A DNA stretch of 64,000 bases from Pseudomonas sp. p1(2021b) (GCF_020151015.1 NZ_CP083746.1:4866501-4930500), one strand, 5' to 3'; numbered from the stretch's first letter, positions 28,111-37,149 are shown. Notes: generated by a model not told the origin, from the sequence alone. Program-made: numbers and translations.

Positions 28111-29021
28111 CAATCTGCGGGTTGCTTGAACACGTAGAACAGGTTCGGCTCACTGACCAGGTAGATGGTCCCGGAATCGTCCATGGCGATGCCCTCGGCC
28201 TGCGGCACGCTGCGCTTGAGGCCCTGGAAGCCCTTGTTCAGCGACAGGGTGCTCAGCGGCCTCCCCTTCACATCCAGCTCCAGCACCAGCCTCGATTCGT
28301 CCGACAGCGCCAGCAGGTGGCCGCTGCGCTCATCGAACTGCAGGCTCGACAGGTCACGCACGAACAACCGCGAATCACGCTTGCGGTCCTGCACCACATG
28401 CACGGCATAGGGCTGTTCGGGCTTGTCGTGGGGGAAACCATGGATCTCGTAGATCATCATGGGGTCGCGTTCCTTGGCCACGAACAGGCGCTTGCCCACG
28501 GAGTCGTAGGCCAGACCCTCGAAGCCCTTGTTGCCATTCAGGCCGATGCCCAGCGTGAGCTGCTCGGCATCGTTGGCGTCGAGAAACAGCGTGTCATCGT
28601 CCAGGCGCACGCGGATCAGCCGCTGCTGGCGTTCGTCGGTGATCACATAGCTGTTGGGCGCCACGTACTCAACGGCCTCGGGGTCGCCGAAGCCGGTCAG
28701 CGGCACACGGCGCAGGATACGCCCGTCCAGGGAAAGCTCGATCAGTTCCGAACGGGCATTGGTGACGGTGAACAGGCTCTTGCGGTCCGGGTCGTAGGTC
28801 AGCGCCGAGATGTCATCGTCCAGCCCTTCGATGGGCTGCCCCTCCACCACGACCTGGTAGCGATCGAGCCCCATGCTCAGCTCAGCGGGTTGCCACCAGG
28901 TGCGCAGGTTGAACCAGCCACGCTCGAACAGGCGAAACTCCTGTGCCGCGAGCCCGACGAGCAGCAGCCCTCCAGCCAAGAGCAAGACCAGGAAGCGAAA
29001 AAGACGTGGGCGGCGGCGCAT
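28110..29021 (-). CDS. SdiA-regulated-type beta-propeller protein, copy 1
   Basis: This 303-residue protein has an N-terminal membrane anchor (about 8-28) followed by a periplasmic beta-propeller of the SdiA-regulated (YjiK) family. Repeated blades are visible (GLDDDISALTYDPDRKSLFTV; NKGFEGLAYDSVGKRLFVAKE; VPQAEGIAMDDSGTIYLVSE). It is the second of two tandem paralogues; function unknown. Confidence 0.85.
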   Translation of the reverse strand: MRRRPRLFRFLVLLLAGGLLLVGLAAQEFRLFERGWFNLRTWWQPAELSMGLDRYQVVVEGQPIEGLDDDISALTYDPDRKSLFTVTNARSELIELSLDGRILRRVPLTGFGDPEAVEYVAPNSYVITDERQQRLIRVRLDDDTLFLDANDAEQLTLGIGLNGNKGFEGLAYDSVGKRLFVAKERDPMMIYEIHGFPHDKPEQPYAVHVVQDRKRDSRLFVRDLSSLQFDERSGHLLALSDESRLVLELDVKGRPLSTLSLNKGFQGLKRSVPQAEGIAMDDSGTIYLVSEPNLFYVFKQPAD

Positions 29022-29111
29022 GGGGGCAGACTCGACAAAAGAATGACGAATCTAACCACGACTCAGCTGAAATAAAGCTTAATGCCACCACTGAAAAAAC
29101 GACGGGCCGCG

Positions 29112-30038
29112 TCAGTTTTTTCTGAATCGGTAGAAAAGGTCAGGTTCGCTCACCATGTACAACGTGCCCTGGTCGTCCATGGCCACGCCTTCAGCACGCG
29201 GAATGGTACGTTCGAGCCCGTTGAAGCCCCCCAACAGGGTCATGAAGCTGACCTGCTCACCTTTTTCATCCAGCTCGAGCAGCATGTTGGAGTCTGCGGA
29301 CAGCACCAGCACATGGCCAGTGCGAGGGTCTACGCCAAGCGCCGAGAGGTTGCGCAGGTCCAGCTCATCGCTGGGCAGCGCCTGCTTGTCACCGGTCAAC
29401 GGGCTCTTGCCGTCGGTGGCCCAGGTATACAGCTTCGGTGGCCGCTCCTCGCCGATCAGCAGCCGCTGGTGCGCCGGGTCCCAGGCGATCGCCTCGAAGC
29501 CCTTGTTCTTGTTGGCTGACTTGCCCAGGTCGTAGTGCGGGTAGTCGGCATGATTCAGGCTGGCAGTATGGGCATCCACGGTCACCAGGGTCAGGTCGTG
29601 CTTGCGCTCGTCGACGATCGCCAGCTGGCCGTTGGCCAATACGGCGACGCCCTCCGGGTTGTCCCAGCCCACCAGCGGCATCTTGCGCAGCACTTCACCG
29701 TCGAGGTTCAACTCGACGAGGAAGGGGTTGTTGCCCATCACAGCGAACAGAGTACGGGTCAGAGGGTTGAACGCCACGTCCGACGGCTCGTCGTCGGACA
29801 TGCCCGGCAGGACCTTGGCCTCGATATCCGCCACGTAGTCCGGTAACCAGACGCTTTCCACCCGCTCGGCCTTGCTCTCCATGCCTTCCTTGAGCCACAG
29901 CAGGCCGCGGTCATCCCAATGCATGATCACCGACAGGCCGTAGCCGAGCACCAAGGCCAGGCCGAGCCAGAGCTGCCAGCGCCGGAAGATGCTGCGTTTG
30001 TGCAGGGGAGGAACGGGAGCGCTGGGGGAGACGGCCAT
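29112..30038 (-). CDS. SdiA-regulated-type beta-propeller protein, copy 2
   Basis: This 308-residue paralogue of the downstream gene has a membrane anchor (about 20-38) and the same propeller blades (DDEPSDVAFNPLTRTLFAV; NKGFEAIAWDPAHQRLLIGEE; IPRAEGVAMDDQGTLYMVSE). ATG 30038 has AGGAAG upstream; the reading frame continues about 46 codons further but without a family-like N terminus. The two copies are 90 bases apart and probably co-transcribed. Clearly diverged, so the duplication is not recent. Confidence 0.85.
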   Translation of the reverse strand: MAVSPSAPVPPLHKRSIFRRWQLWLGLALVLGYGLSVIMHWDDRGLLWLKEGMESKAERVESVWLPDYVADIEAKVLPGMSDDEPSDVAFNPLTRTLFAVMGNNPFLVELNLDGEVLRKMPLVGWDNPEGVAVLANGQLAIVDERKHDLTLVTVDAHTASLNHADYPHYDLGKSANKNKGFEAIAWDPAHQRLLIGEERPPKLYTWATDGKSPLTGDKQALPSDELDLRNLSALGVDPRTGHVLVLSADSNMLLELDEKGEQVSFMTLLGGFNGLERTIPRAEGVAMDDQGTLYMVSEPDLFYRFRKN

Positions 30039-30146
30039 CGACGATGCTTCCTGGATAGACTGCCGAAGTTCTCCATAACGCCGGCGGACGAAGGTGATCG
30101 GCAGGATTATCCAGATGCTTTGTGAAAAAAATGGCAAATCGTCGAT

Positions 30147-30253
30147 GGGGGCTGCTTTGCAGCCCTTTCGCGGCACAAGGCCGCTCCTACAGGACTACGG
30201 GCGCGCTCTGTAGGAGCGGCCTTGTACCGCGAAAGGGCCGCACAGCGGCCCCA
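30147..30253. repeat. REP inverted pair (GGCC-core type)
   Basis: Opposed units at 30148-30192 and 30209-30253 between the FAH-family gene end and the start of the beta-propeller operon. Confidence 0.9.
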
Positions 30254-30275
30254 AAAACCTCAAGCCATACGCAGT

Positions 30276-30941
30276 TCAGAGCACCCGGCTTTCGAACCGG
30301 CTCGCCCCCGGCAACTCCAGCACCAGCTCATCTCCGACTTCCAGCGGGCCCACACCCGCCGGCGTACCGGTGAGGATCACATCGCCCGGCTGCAGCGAGA
30401 AGTGCGCCGCGATGTGCTGGATGATCGGCACGATGGGGTTGAGCATCAGGGCGCTGTTGCCGTCCTGGCGCACCTGGCCGTTGATCGACAGGCGAATGCC
30501 GATGTCGGCCAGGTCCTCGAAGCTGTCGGCGACCACGAACGGCGGCAGTACGCAGGCGCCATCGAAGCTCTTGGCCAGCTCCCACGGCAGGCCCTTTTCC
30601 TTGAGCCTGGCCTGCACATCACGCAGGGTCAGATCCAGGGCCGGGGCGAACCCGGAGATGGCGTCGCGCACTTCTTCCTCGGACGGGTGGGTGGACAACG
30701 GCTTGCCCAGCAATACTGCGATCTCGGCCTCGTAGTGCACCGCACCACGGTCGCTGGGGATCTTGAAGCCACCTTCCAGGGGAACCACGCAACTGCCCGG
30801 CTTGATGAACAACAGCGGTTCGCTGGGAATGGGGTTGTCCAGCTCCTTGGCGTGCTCGGCATAGTTACGGCCAATGCAGACCACCTTGCCCAGCGGGAAG
30901 TGGATGCGCGTGCCGTCTAGGTACTGGTGCTGGTAACTCAT
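30276..30941 (-). CDS. Fumarylacetoacetate hydrolase-family protein
   Basis: This 221-residue FAH-family enzyme resembles the YcgM/FAHD1 acylpyruvase and oxaloacetate decarboxylase group. The catalytic core is seen: VVCIGRNYAEHAKEL, the metal-ligand acidic residues in VHYEAEIAVLLG, LTLRDVQARLKEKGLPW, and ILTGTPAGVGPL near the C terminus. It is probably co-transcribed with the FAD-linked dehydrogenase 25 bases upstream. Exact substrate unresolved. Confidence 0.88.
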   Translation of the reverse strand: MSYQHQYLDGTRIHFPLGKVVCIGRNYAEHAKELDNPIPSEPLLFIKPGSCVVPLEGGFKIPSDRGAVHYEAEIAVLLGKPLSTHPSEEEVRDAISGFAPALDLTLRDVQARLKEKGLPWELAKSFDGACVLPPFVVADSFEDLADIGIRLSINGQVRQDGNSALMLNPIVPIIQHIAAHFSLQPGDVILTGTPAGVGPLEVGDELVLELPGASRFESRVL

Positions 30942-30966
30942 GGCCGACTCCTCTGGATACTGCTTT

Positions 30967-32364
30967 TTATTCAGGAGCGAAGATCTTACCCGGATTCATG
31001 ATGCCGTTTGGATCGAATACCGCCTTGATCGCCTTCATGCAGGCGATTTCGGCGGTCGAGCGGCTGTAGCCCAGGTAGTCGCGCTTGGTCATGCCCACGC
31101 CATGCTCGGCGGAGATCGAGCCGTTGTAGCGCTCGACGATCTCGAACACCCATTTGTTCACCGTGGCGCAGCGGGCGAAGAACTCGTCCTTTGCCATGTG
31201 GTCGGGCTTGAGGATGTTCAGGTGCAGGTTGCCGTCGCCGATATGGCCGTACCAGACCACTTCGAAATCCGGGTAATGCTGGCCGACGATGGCGTCGATG
31301 TCGCGCAGGAACGCCGGCACCTTGGAGACAGTGACCGAGATGTCGTTCTTGTAGGGCGTCCAGTGGGAGATGGTCTCGGAGATGTACTCGCGCAGCTTCC
31401 ACAGGTTCTTCAACTGGGTCTCGCTCTGGCTCATCACCCCATCGAGGACCCAACCCTGCTCGACGCAGTGCTCGAAGGTGGCCAGGGCTTCGTTGGCCAC
31501 GTCCTCGTTGCTGGCCTCGAATTCCAGCAAGGCATAGAACGGGCAATCGGTCTCGAACGGCGGCGGCACGTCGCCGCGGCCCATGACCTTGGCCAGCGCC
31601 TTGTCGGAGAAGAACTCGAAGGCGGTGAGGTCGAGCCGGCCCTGGAAGGCATGCAGCACCGGCATGATCGAGTCGAAGTCAGGGGTGCCTAGGACCATCG
31701 CGGTGAGGTTGCGCGGGGCACGGTCCAGGCGCATGGTCGCCTCGACCACGAAGCCCAGCGTGCCCTCGGCGCCGATGAACAGCTGGCGCAGGTCGTAGCC
31801 GGTGGCGTTCTTGATCAGGTCCTTGTTCAGCTCGAGCAGCTCGCCCTTGCCGGTCACCACTTTGATGCCCGCGACCCAGTTACGGGTCATACCGTAGCGA
31901 ATGACCTTGATCCCGCCGGCATTGGTGCCGATGTTGCCGCCGATCTGGCTGGAGCCGGACGAGGCGAAGTCAACCGGGTAGTAAAGCCCGTGCTCCTCGG
32001 CGAACTGTTGCAATTGACGGGTGACCACGCCCGGCTGGCACACCACGGTGCGGTCGAAGGCATTGAAGTCGAGGATCTTGTTCATGTAGTCGAAAGCCAC
32101 CACCACTTCGCCATTGGCGGCGACCGCGGCGGCGGAAAGGCCGGTGCGCCCGCCCGAAGGCACCAGCGCGACCTTGTGGCGGTTGGCCCAGGCGACGATG
32201 GCCTGCACCTGCTCGATCGAGCGCGGGAAGACGATCGCCGAGGGTGCCGGTGGATAGTGCTTGGTCCAGTCCTTGCCGTAGGCCTCGAGCGAAGCCGGGT
32301 CGGTGAGGACCTTGCTCGGGTCGACCAAGGTCATCAGCTCATCAAGTACCGCTGTGTGGGTCAT
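30967..32364 (-). CDS. FAD-linked D-2-hydroxyglutarate dehydrogenase type
   Basis: This 465-residue flavoprotein of the GlcD/D2HGDH/D-lactate dehydrogenase class has a PCMH-type FAD domain (VPSGGRTGLSAAAV; GSSQIGGNIGTNAGGIKVIRYGMTRNWV) and a C-terminal FAD-oxidase domain with the metal-site histidines in WYGHIGDGNLHLN and SAEHGVG. The adjacent divergent serA suggests the role shown in P. stutzeri: reoxidising D-2-hydroxyglutarate made by SerA. Start ATG 32364 is preferred by homology; ATG 32388 is possible. Confidence 0.8.
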   Translation of the reverse strand: MTHTAVLDELMTLVDPSKVLTDPASLEAYGKDWTKHYPPAPSAIVFPRSIEQVQAIVAWANRHKVALVPSGGRTGLSAAAVAANGEVVVAFDYMNKILDFNAFDRTVVCQPGVVTRQLQQFAEEHGLYYPVDFASSGSSQIGGNIGTNAGGIKVIRYGMTRNWVAGIKVVTGKGELLELNKDLIKNATGYDLRQLFIGAEGTLGFVVEATMRLDRAPRNLTAMVLGTPDFDSIMPVLHAFQGRLDLTAFEFFSDKALAKVMGRGDVPPPFETDCPFYALLEFEASNEDVANEALATFEHCVEQGWVLDGVMSQSETQLKNLWKLREYISETISHWTPYKNDISVTVSKVPAFLRDIDAIVGQHYPDFEVVWYGHIGDGNLHLNILKPDHMAKDEFFARCATVNKWVFEIVERYNGSISAEHGVGMTKRDYLGYSRSTAEIACMKAIKAVFDPNGIMNPGKIFAPE

Positions 32365-32533
32365 CGGTAGAACTCTCGAACTATTCATAGTCACCCTGAG
32401 CACTCTTCACCTGTCGGGATAAGCTCAGTTTCTGTCGCGTATGCTAGCATAGCGCTCCCGCCGTTCGTGCTAAGGCCGACGCCGCGCCGCTTCACCCCCT
32501 GCCATTTTTTCTCCGGGATACAGGTTTACGCAG

Positions 32534-33763
32534 ATGAGCAAGACTTCTCTCGACAAGAGCAAGATCAGGTTCCTTCTTCTTGAAGGTGTGCACCAGAATG
32601 CGGTCGATACCCTCAAGGCTGCCGGGTACACCAACATCGAATACCTCACTGGTTCCTTGCCGGAAGCCGAGCTGAAGGAAAAGATCGCCGACGCCCACTT
32701 CATCGGCATTCGCTCCCGCACCCAGCTGACCGAAGAGATCTTCGACTGCGCGAAGAAGCTGGTCGCCGTCGGCTGCTTCTGCATCGGCACCAACCAGGTC
32801 GACCTGGCCGCGGCTCGCGAGCGCGGCATCGCCGTGTTCAATGCCCCCTACTCCAACACCCGTTCCGTCGCCGAGCTGGTGCTGGCCGAAGCCATCCTGC
32901 TGCTGCGCGGCATCCCCGAGAAGAACGCTTCCTGCCACCGCGGTGGCTGGATCAAGAGCGCAGCCAACTCCTTCGAGATCCGTGGCAAGAAGCTGGGCAT
33001 CGTCGGCTACGGCTCGATCGGTACCCAGCTGTCGGTCCTGGCCGAAAGCCTGGGCATGCAGGTGTACTTCTACGACCCGCTGACCAAGCTGCCACTGGGC
33101 AACGCCACCCAGGTGACCAGCCTGCACGAGCTGCTGGGCCTGGCCGACATCGTCTCGCTGCACGTGCCTGAGCTGCCGTCCACCCAGTGGATGATCGGCG
33201 AGAAGGAAATCCGCGCGATGAAGAAGGGTTCGATCCTGATCAACGCTGCCCGTGGCACCGTGGTCGAGCTGGACCACCTGGCTGCCGCCATCAAGGACAA
33301 GCATCTGATCGGCGCCGCCATCGACGTGTTCCCGGTCGAGCCGCGCTCCAACGACGAGCAGTTCGAAAGCCCGCTGCGCGGCCTGGACAACGTGATCCTG
33401 ACCCCGCACATCGGTGGTTCCACTGCCGAAGCCCAGGCCAACATCGGCCTGGAAGTGGCCGAGAAGCTGGTCAAGTACAGCGACAACGGCACCTCCGTCT
33501 CGTCGGTCAACTTCCCGGAAGTCGCCCTGCCGGCGCACCCTGGCAAGCACCGCCTGCTGCACATCCACGAAAACATCCCGGGCGTGCTCAGCGAGATCAA
33601 CAAAGTGTTCGCCGAGAACGGTATCAACATCTCCGGCCAGTTCCTGCAGACCGACGAGAAAGTCGGTTACGTGGTCATCGACGTGGATGCCGAGTACTCC
33701 GACCTGGCGCAGGAGAAGCTGCAGCAGGTCAAGGGCACCATCCGTTCCCGCGTGCTGTTCTAA
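32534..33763 (+). CDS. serA: D-3-phosphoglycerate dehydrogenase
   Basis: This 409-residue cytosolic enzyme starts serine synthesis by oxidising 3-phosphoglycerate. Motifs: IGIRSRTQLTEEI, NAAR-type catalytic loop (ILINAARGTVVELD), dinucleotide fold GIVGYGSIGTQL, catalytic His in LTPHIGGSTAEAQ, and a C-terminal ACT domain (about 335-409, IHENIPGVLSEINKVF) for serine feedback. It is the E. coli-like short form. ATG at 32534; a strong terminator follows. Divergent from the flavoprotein. Confidence 0.97.
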   Translation: MSKTSLDKSKIRFLLLEGVHQNAVDTLKAAGYTNIEYLTGSLPEAELKEKIADAHFIGIRSRTQLTEEIFDCAKKLVAVGCFCIGTNQVDLAAARERGIAVFNAPYSNTRSVAELVLAEAILLLRGIPEKNASCHRGGWIKSAANSFEIRGKKLGIVGYGSIGTQLSVLAESLGMQVYFYDPLTKLPLGNATQVTSLHELLGLADIVSLHVPELPSTQWMIGEKEIRAMKKGSILINAARGTVVELDHLAAAIKDKHLIGAAIDVFPVEPRSNDEQFESPLRGLDNVILTPHIGGSTAEAQANIGLEVAEKLVKYSDNGTSVSSVNFPEVALPAHPGKHRLLHIHENIPGVLSEINKVFAENGINISGQFLQTDEKVGYVVIDVDAEYSDLAQEKLQQVKGTIRSRVLF

Positions 33764-33784
33764 GCGATACCGCTGCATGGAAAA

Positions 33785-33812
33785 GGGAGGCCCGGGCGGC
33801 CTCCCTTTTTTT
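33785..33812 (+). terminator. serA intrinsic terminator
   Basis: An eight-base stem (GGGAGGCC / GGCCTCCC, 33785-33805, five-base loop) is followed by seven T residues. It begins 22 bases after the serA stop. Confidence 0.9.
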
Positions 33813-33865
33813 CGCCTGTGCGTTCAGCGGCGCCTGCTTCGGTAAACCCGCGAAGTATCCAGCCG

Positions 33866-34342
33866 TTACTTCACGGTCACGGTGATCTTCTGCGACTCGA
33901 CGCTCGGCTTGAACGGCACGTGGTACATGTCGCCCAGCACCAACTGCAAGGTATGCTTGCCCGGTGTCAGGGTGATGGTGGCCTCGGTCTGGGCCTTGCC
34001 GAAGTGCAGCACTTGCGGGCCGGCCGGCAGCGGGGCGTTGTTCTCGGGCATCAGGCTAGTGGGCAACGGCTGGTCGGCCAGGGGTGCCTTGTCCACATCC
34101 ACCAGCAAGTGGTGATGGCCCGTATGCGGCGTCTGGTCGCCTGCAGGCTTGAGCCCCATGCCTTCGATGCCGAACTTGACCGTGAAGGTCTTGTCGACGG
34201 TGGCGCCATCGGCAGGGGCAACGATGAAGACCTTGGCGCCCTGGGGCGGCTCCTGGCTCTTCAAGGCATCCGCGGCGCTGGCCAGAACCGACGCCCCCAT
34301 CAGCAGGCCGGCAACGGCAGCACGCGAAAATAGGCTGTTCAT
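33866..34342 (-). CDS. DUF4399 periplasmic protein
   Basis: This 158-residue protein has a clear signal peptide (cut after ASA, about residue 23) and one beta-rich DUF4399 domain with the conserved HTGHHHLLVDV histidine cluster (about 72-83) and LTPGKHTLQLVLGD. The histidines suggest a metal site, but no function is known. Monocistronic; convergent with serA. Confidence 0.82.
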   Translation of the reverse strand: MNSLFSRAAVAGLLMGASVLASAADALKSQEPPQGAKVFIVAPADGATVDKTFTVKFGIEGMGLKPAGDQTPHTGHHHLLVDVDKAPLADQPLPTSLMPENNAPLPAGPQVLHFGKAQTEATITLTPGKHTLQLVLGDMYHVPFKPSVESQKITVTVK

Positions 34343-34567
34343 TCACTTCTCCTGTGTTTCACTTCCATTGACCACTGTCCATCGACGAACGGCGGCGCTA
34401 GAACAACATAGTTCAATTGTGTGCAAAGGTCTCGTCGGCGGTGGCCAGAAATATTTGGACTGCAGCTAAACATTGGAAGCGCGTGGAGGTCATAGCCTGC
34501 ACCGTGACCGCGGCATGGCACAAAGCTGCGGCATCGAATTCATCTGCCAAACACGAATGGGGGCATC
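34343..34567. other. Divergent intergenic region
   Basis: Leader of the DUF4399 gene (left) and of the small binding protein (right). It contains AT-rich patches (CAATTGTGTGCAAAG; GAAATATTTGGAC) but no promoter I can defend. A sigma54-like word at 34516-34529 has the wrong spacing. Confidence 0.3.
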
Positions 34568-35050
34568 ATGCGGTTGAGCATTGGCGTATTGCTGGCACTT
34601 GCGATCAGTCCACTGGCCCAGGCCGAACTGATAGACGAGGTCAACGACCGGGGCGAACTGCGCATTGCCGTGCCAGCGGATACACCGCCCTACGCGTTCA
34701 AGGAGAACGAACACCTGACCGGCTTCGACGTGGAGCTGGGCCAGGCACTGGCCAAGGAGTTGGACGTACGCGCCGAGTTCATCGAAGCCCCTGCAGAAGA
34801 AGCGATCCCGGGCGTGGAGAGCGGCAAGTTCGACATCGTGCTCGACCAACCCAAGCCCGAGCAGGCCTCGCAACTGGCCGTCAGCGAGCCTTACGGCAGT
34901 GAGGCCCGGGTGATTCCGTTCCAGAAAGACAACCCGGCCTTCGAAACCGCAGTGAACAACGCCCTGCAGCGGATCAAGGAGGACGGCCGGCTGGCGGCGC
35001 TGGAACAAAAGTGGCTCAAGGGTGCACGAGAGACGGCCGCAGGCCAGTAA
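34568..35050 (+). CDS. Reduced amino-acid-type periplasmic binding protein
   Basis: This 160-residue secreted protein has a signal peptide (cut near QAE, residue 20) and the start of the SBP family-3 fold (GELRIAVPADTPPYAF; LTGFDVELGQALAKEL; GVESGKFDIVLDQPKPE). It then jumps from SEPYGSEARVIPF straight to the C-terminal helix DNPAFETAVNNALQRIKEDGRLAALEQKWL. Family members are about 220-250 residues when mature; most of lobe 2 is missing. It has no ABC permease or ATPase neighbours. No frameshift is visible, so it looks like a compact protein rather than a broken gene. Confidence 0.75.
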   Translation: MRLSIGVLLALAISPLAQAELIDEVNDRGELRIAVPADTPPYAFKENEHLTGFDVELGQALAKELDVRAEFIEAPAEEAIPGVESGKFDIVLDQPKPEQASQLAVSEPYGSEARVIPFQKDNPAFETAVNNALQRIKEDGRLAALEQKWLKGARETAAGQ

Positions 35051-35054
35051 CCCT

Positions 35055-35150
35055 GGCCGGCCCAATCGCGGGACAAGCCCGCCCCACAGAGATTTCGCAG
35101 GTTTTGAGAGCGTCGCAATCTCGGTGGGAGCCGGCTTGCCGGCGATTGGC
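35055..35150. repeat. REP inverted pair, one arm diverged
   Basis: A GCCC-core unit at 35057-35089 faces a diverged unit with core GAGCCGGCTTGCCGGCGAT at 35123-35150, between the convergent binding-protein and DUF523 genes. Confidence 0.75.
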
Positions 35151-35162
35151 CGTACAGCCGCC

Positions 35163-35672
35163 TCAAATCTCCAAGTCAGCCAATGCCCGCTGTGCAGCTT
35201 CCAACTCCAGCTCGCTGAACACTTGCACCCCTTCGCGCCGCAGCAGTGCCGTGGTCACGCCTTCACCCGCGACCTTCACCCCACTGAACGTCCCGTCATA
35301 GGTCAACCGGTTGCCACAGGACGGGCTGCCCGACTTGAGCACCGCCACCCGGATGCCATGCTGGCGGACCAAGGCCAGGGCCTGCTGCGCACCCGCCAAG
35401 AATGCTGCGCTGACATCGCTTCCAACCACCGTCACGACCTGGGCCTGGCCATCCAGCACGGCCCCGCCCTGCCCACCCGGAATTTCCGCAGGCGGGCGCG
35501 GTGTCGGCAGGCCGCCGGCCATCTCCGGGCAAAGCGCGACCACGCGCCCTTCGGCCTGCCAGCGCTGCAGCACGTCGGGGTGGCCACTGTCGCGCCCGTC
35601 GTAGCGCACCGGCTGCCCCAGCAGGCAGGCGCTGACCAGGACCTTGGCCGACTCAGAACAGGTCGTTGCCAC
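35163..35672 (-). CDS. DUF523-family protein
   Basis: This 169-residue protein has the DUF523 signature: N-terminal VLVSACLLGQPVRYDG, CPEMAGGLPTPR, and SGSPSCGNRLTYDGTFSG. Conserved cysteines suggest a metal or thiol chemistry; function is unknown. The start is GTG 35672, which lies 20 bases inside the end of the upstream oxygenase gene, implying coupled translation. Later in-frame starts would cut into the conserved N terminus. Confidence 0.82.
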   Translation of the reverse strand: MATTCSESAKVLVSACLLGQPVRYDGRDSGHPDVLQRWQAEGRVVALCPEMAGGLPTPRPPAEIPGGQGGAVLDGQAQVVTVVGSDVSAAFLAGAQQALALVRQHGIRVAVLKSGSPSCGNRLTYDGTFSGVKVAGEGVTTALLRREGVQVFSELELEAAQRALADLEI

Positions 35673-36282
35673 GGCGACGGAACCAGCCGGTCAAGGACAG
35701 GCGCTCGCGCCCAGCCGGCAATACTTCGTGGGGGATGTCGCCCGACAGGAACACCACCAGAGTGCCCGCTTCCGGTTGCACGTCGTGCTCCACCCCATCG
35801 GCGAGAAACATGCGCAATTGCCCTCCATCCTCGGGTTGCCAATTTTCGTTCAGATAGAGCACCACCGACACCGCACGCCGGTCGTCGTCGCGAAAGCGAT
35901 CGAGATGGCGACGGTAGAACGCGCCCTGCGGGTACAACGCGAAGTGGCATTCGAAATCTTCGAGCCCCAGGTAAAGGCCCTGGTTCAATGCCTGGCGCAG
36001 GCCTTCCATGACGTCCAAGTAGCGATCGCAGGCCTCGGATTGGCCCGGCTCGATCCATTGGATATGGTCGCCACGGATCGTTTCGCGCACCTCCTGCCCG
36101 ATGCCGCGGCCCACGCTGGCAGGGCTCAGCTCGCCCTCGGCAGAACGTTGTCGACACTCGGCCGCCAAGACGCGAGTCAGCGCAGCAGGCACAAACAAGG
36201 GTTGCCGGCTCCAACCGTAGTTGGCCAGCTCATCGACAATGTTGGAAAGCATCGGATACTCAAGAGAGAGATGATGACGCAT
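35653..36282 (-). CDS. 2-oxoglutarate/Fe(II)-dependent oxygenase
   Basis: About 209 residues with a prolyl-4-hydroxylase-type double-stranded helix: Fe ligands HLD (in FYRRHLDRF) and the distal His of DIPHEV, and the 2-oxoglutarate arginine in ERLSLTGWFRR. It resembles bacterial SM-20/EGLN-like proteins. ATG 36282 has GAGTGGA upstream; ATG 36252 (MLSNIVDEL) is an alternative. It overlaps the DUF523 gene. Substrate unknown. Confidence 0.82.
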   Translation of the reverse strand: MRHHLSLEYPMLSNIVDELANYGWSRQPLFVPAALTRVLAAECRQRSAEGELSPASVGRGIGQEVRETIRGDHIQWIEPGQSEACDRYLDVMEGLRQALNQGLYLGLEDFECHFALYPQGAFYRRHLDRFRDDDRRAVSVVLYLNENWQPEDGGQLRMFLADGVEHDVQPEAGTLVVFLSGDIPHEVLPAGRERLSLTGWFRRRGNDLF

Positions 36283-36396
36283 AGTATCCACTCGCCATGA
36301 AAACCGACAGCGCCACTTGGCCGCCAACCGTCATCGGCGTCTCGACAAAGCCCCGCCGCGCCACGGACAATAGCGGCCTGCCGACAGGAGTCCTGA

Positions 36397-37149
36397 ATGC
36401 GCCGTTTGTTTTCCCTGCTGCTGATGATGATCTGCACCATGCCTGTCTGGGCAGACAGCCTCGACCAGTTGTACAAGGCCGCCGGCTGGCCCGACCAGCG
36501 CGCCCACTTCACCGACGCGGTGAGCGCCGCCCAGCAGCGTTACAAGAACAGCCTGCCTCCGGCTGTCTACCAGGCGCTGGTCAACAACAGCAACCAACGC
36601 TTCCAGGCCCAGGCCATCGACCGCCGGGCCCAGGCGCAATTGCGCGCCAACCTGCCGAATCCGTCGCCCGCACTGGCCTTTTTCCAGTCGCCCCTGGGGC
36701 GCAAGGTGGTGGCCGCCGAACTGCTGGCCACACGCAAGGACCAGCTGGCCAAGCACGCCAAGGGCCTGCCGAAGATCCAGGCCAGCGACAACCGCTTGTT
36801 GATCATCGGCCACCTGGCCCAGGCCTTGCCGGCCCGGGAAGCCGGTGCCGAGGTCAGCCTGGCGATTGCCGGCGTGGCGGCCGACAGCCTGAGCTCGATG
36901 CTGCCCGGCTTGTTCGGCGCAGGCCAGGCCCAAGGCCTGCTCGATGGCCAGCGGCAACGCCTGATGCAGCAGATCGGCGAAGACCTCAACAATACCCTGC
37001 TGTATGTCTATCGCGACCTCTCCGACACCGAGCTTGAAGCGTTCGCCACCTTCGCCGAATCGGCCGATGGCCAGGCCTACTACAAGGCCGCCATCGCCGC
37101 CGTGCGCGCGGGCCTGGCCGTCGGCCAGAACGCTGCTGACCTGAACTGA
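36397..37149 (+). CDS. DUF2059-type secreted protein
   Basis: This 250-residue protein has a signal peptide (cut after VWA, residue 19) and a helical domain near the C terminus matching DUF2059 (YVYRDLSDTELEAFATFAESADGQAYYKA). An N-terminal copy of the same helical pattern can be seen at about 25-120. Function unknown. It is convergent with the alpha/beta hydrolase, one base apart. Confidence 0.72.
   Translation: MRRLFSLLLMMICTMPVWADSLDQLYKAAGWPDQRAHFTDAVSAAQQRYKNSLPPAVYQALVNNSNQRFQAQAIDRRAQAQLRANLPNPSPALAFFQSPLGRKVVAAELLATRKDQLAKHAKGLPKIQASDNRLLIIGHLAQALPAREAGAEVSLAIAGVAADSLSSMLPGLFGAGQAQGLLDGQRQRLMQQIGEDLNNTLLYVYRDLSDTELEAFATFAESADGQAYYKAAIAAVRAGLAVGQNAADLN

Noticed and set aside
34516..34529. 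TGGCACAAAGCTGC, sigma54-like, before the reduced binding-protein gene
   Set aside because: GG and GC are nine bases apart; sigma54 needs ten. The match to the -12 part is otherwise poor.
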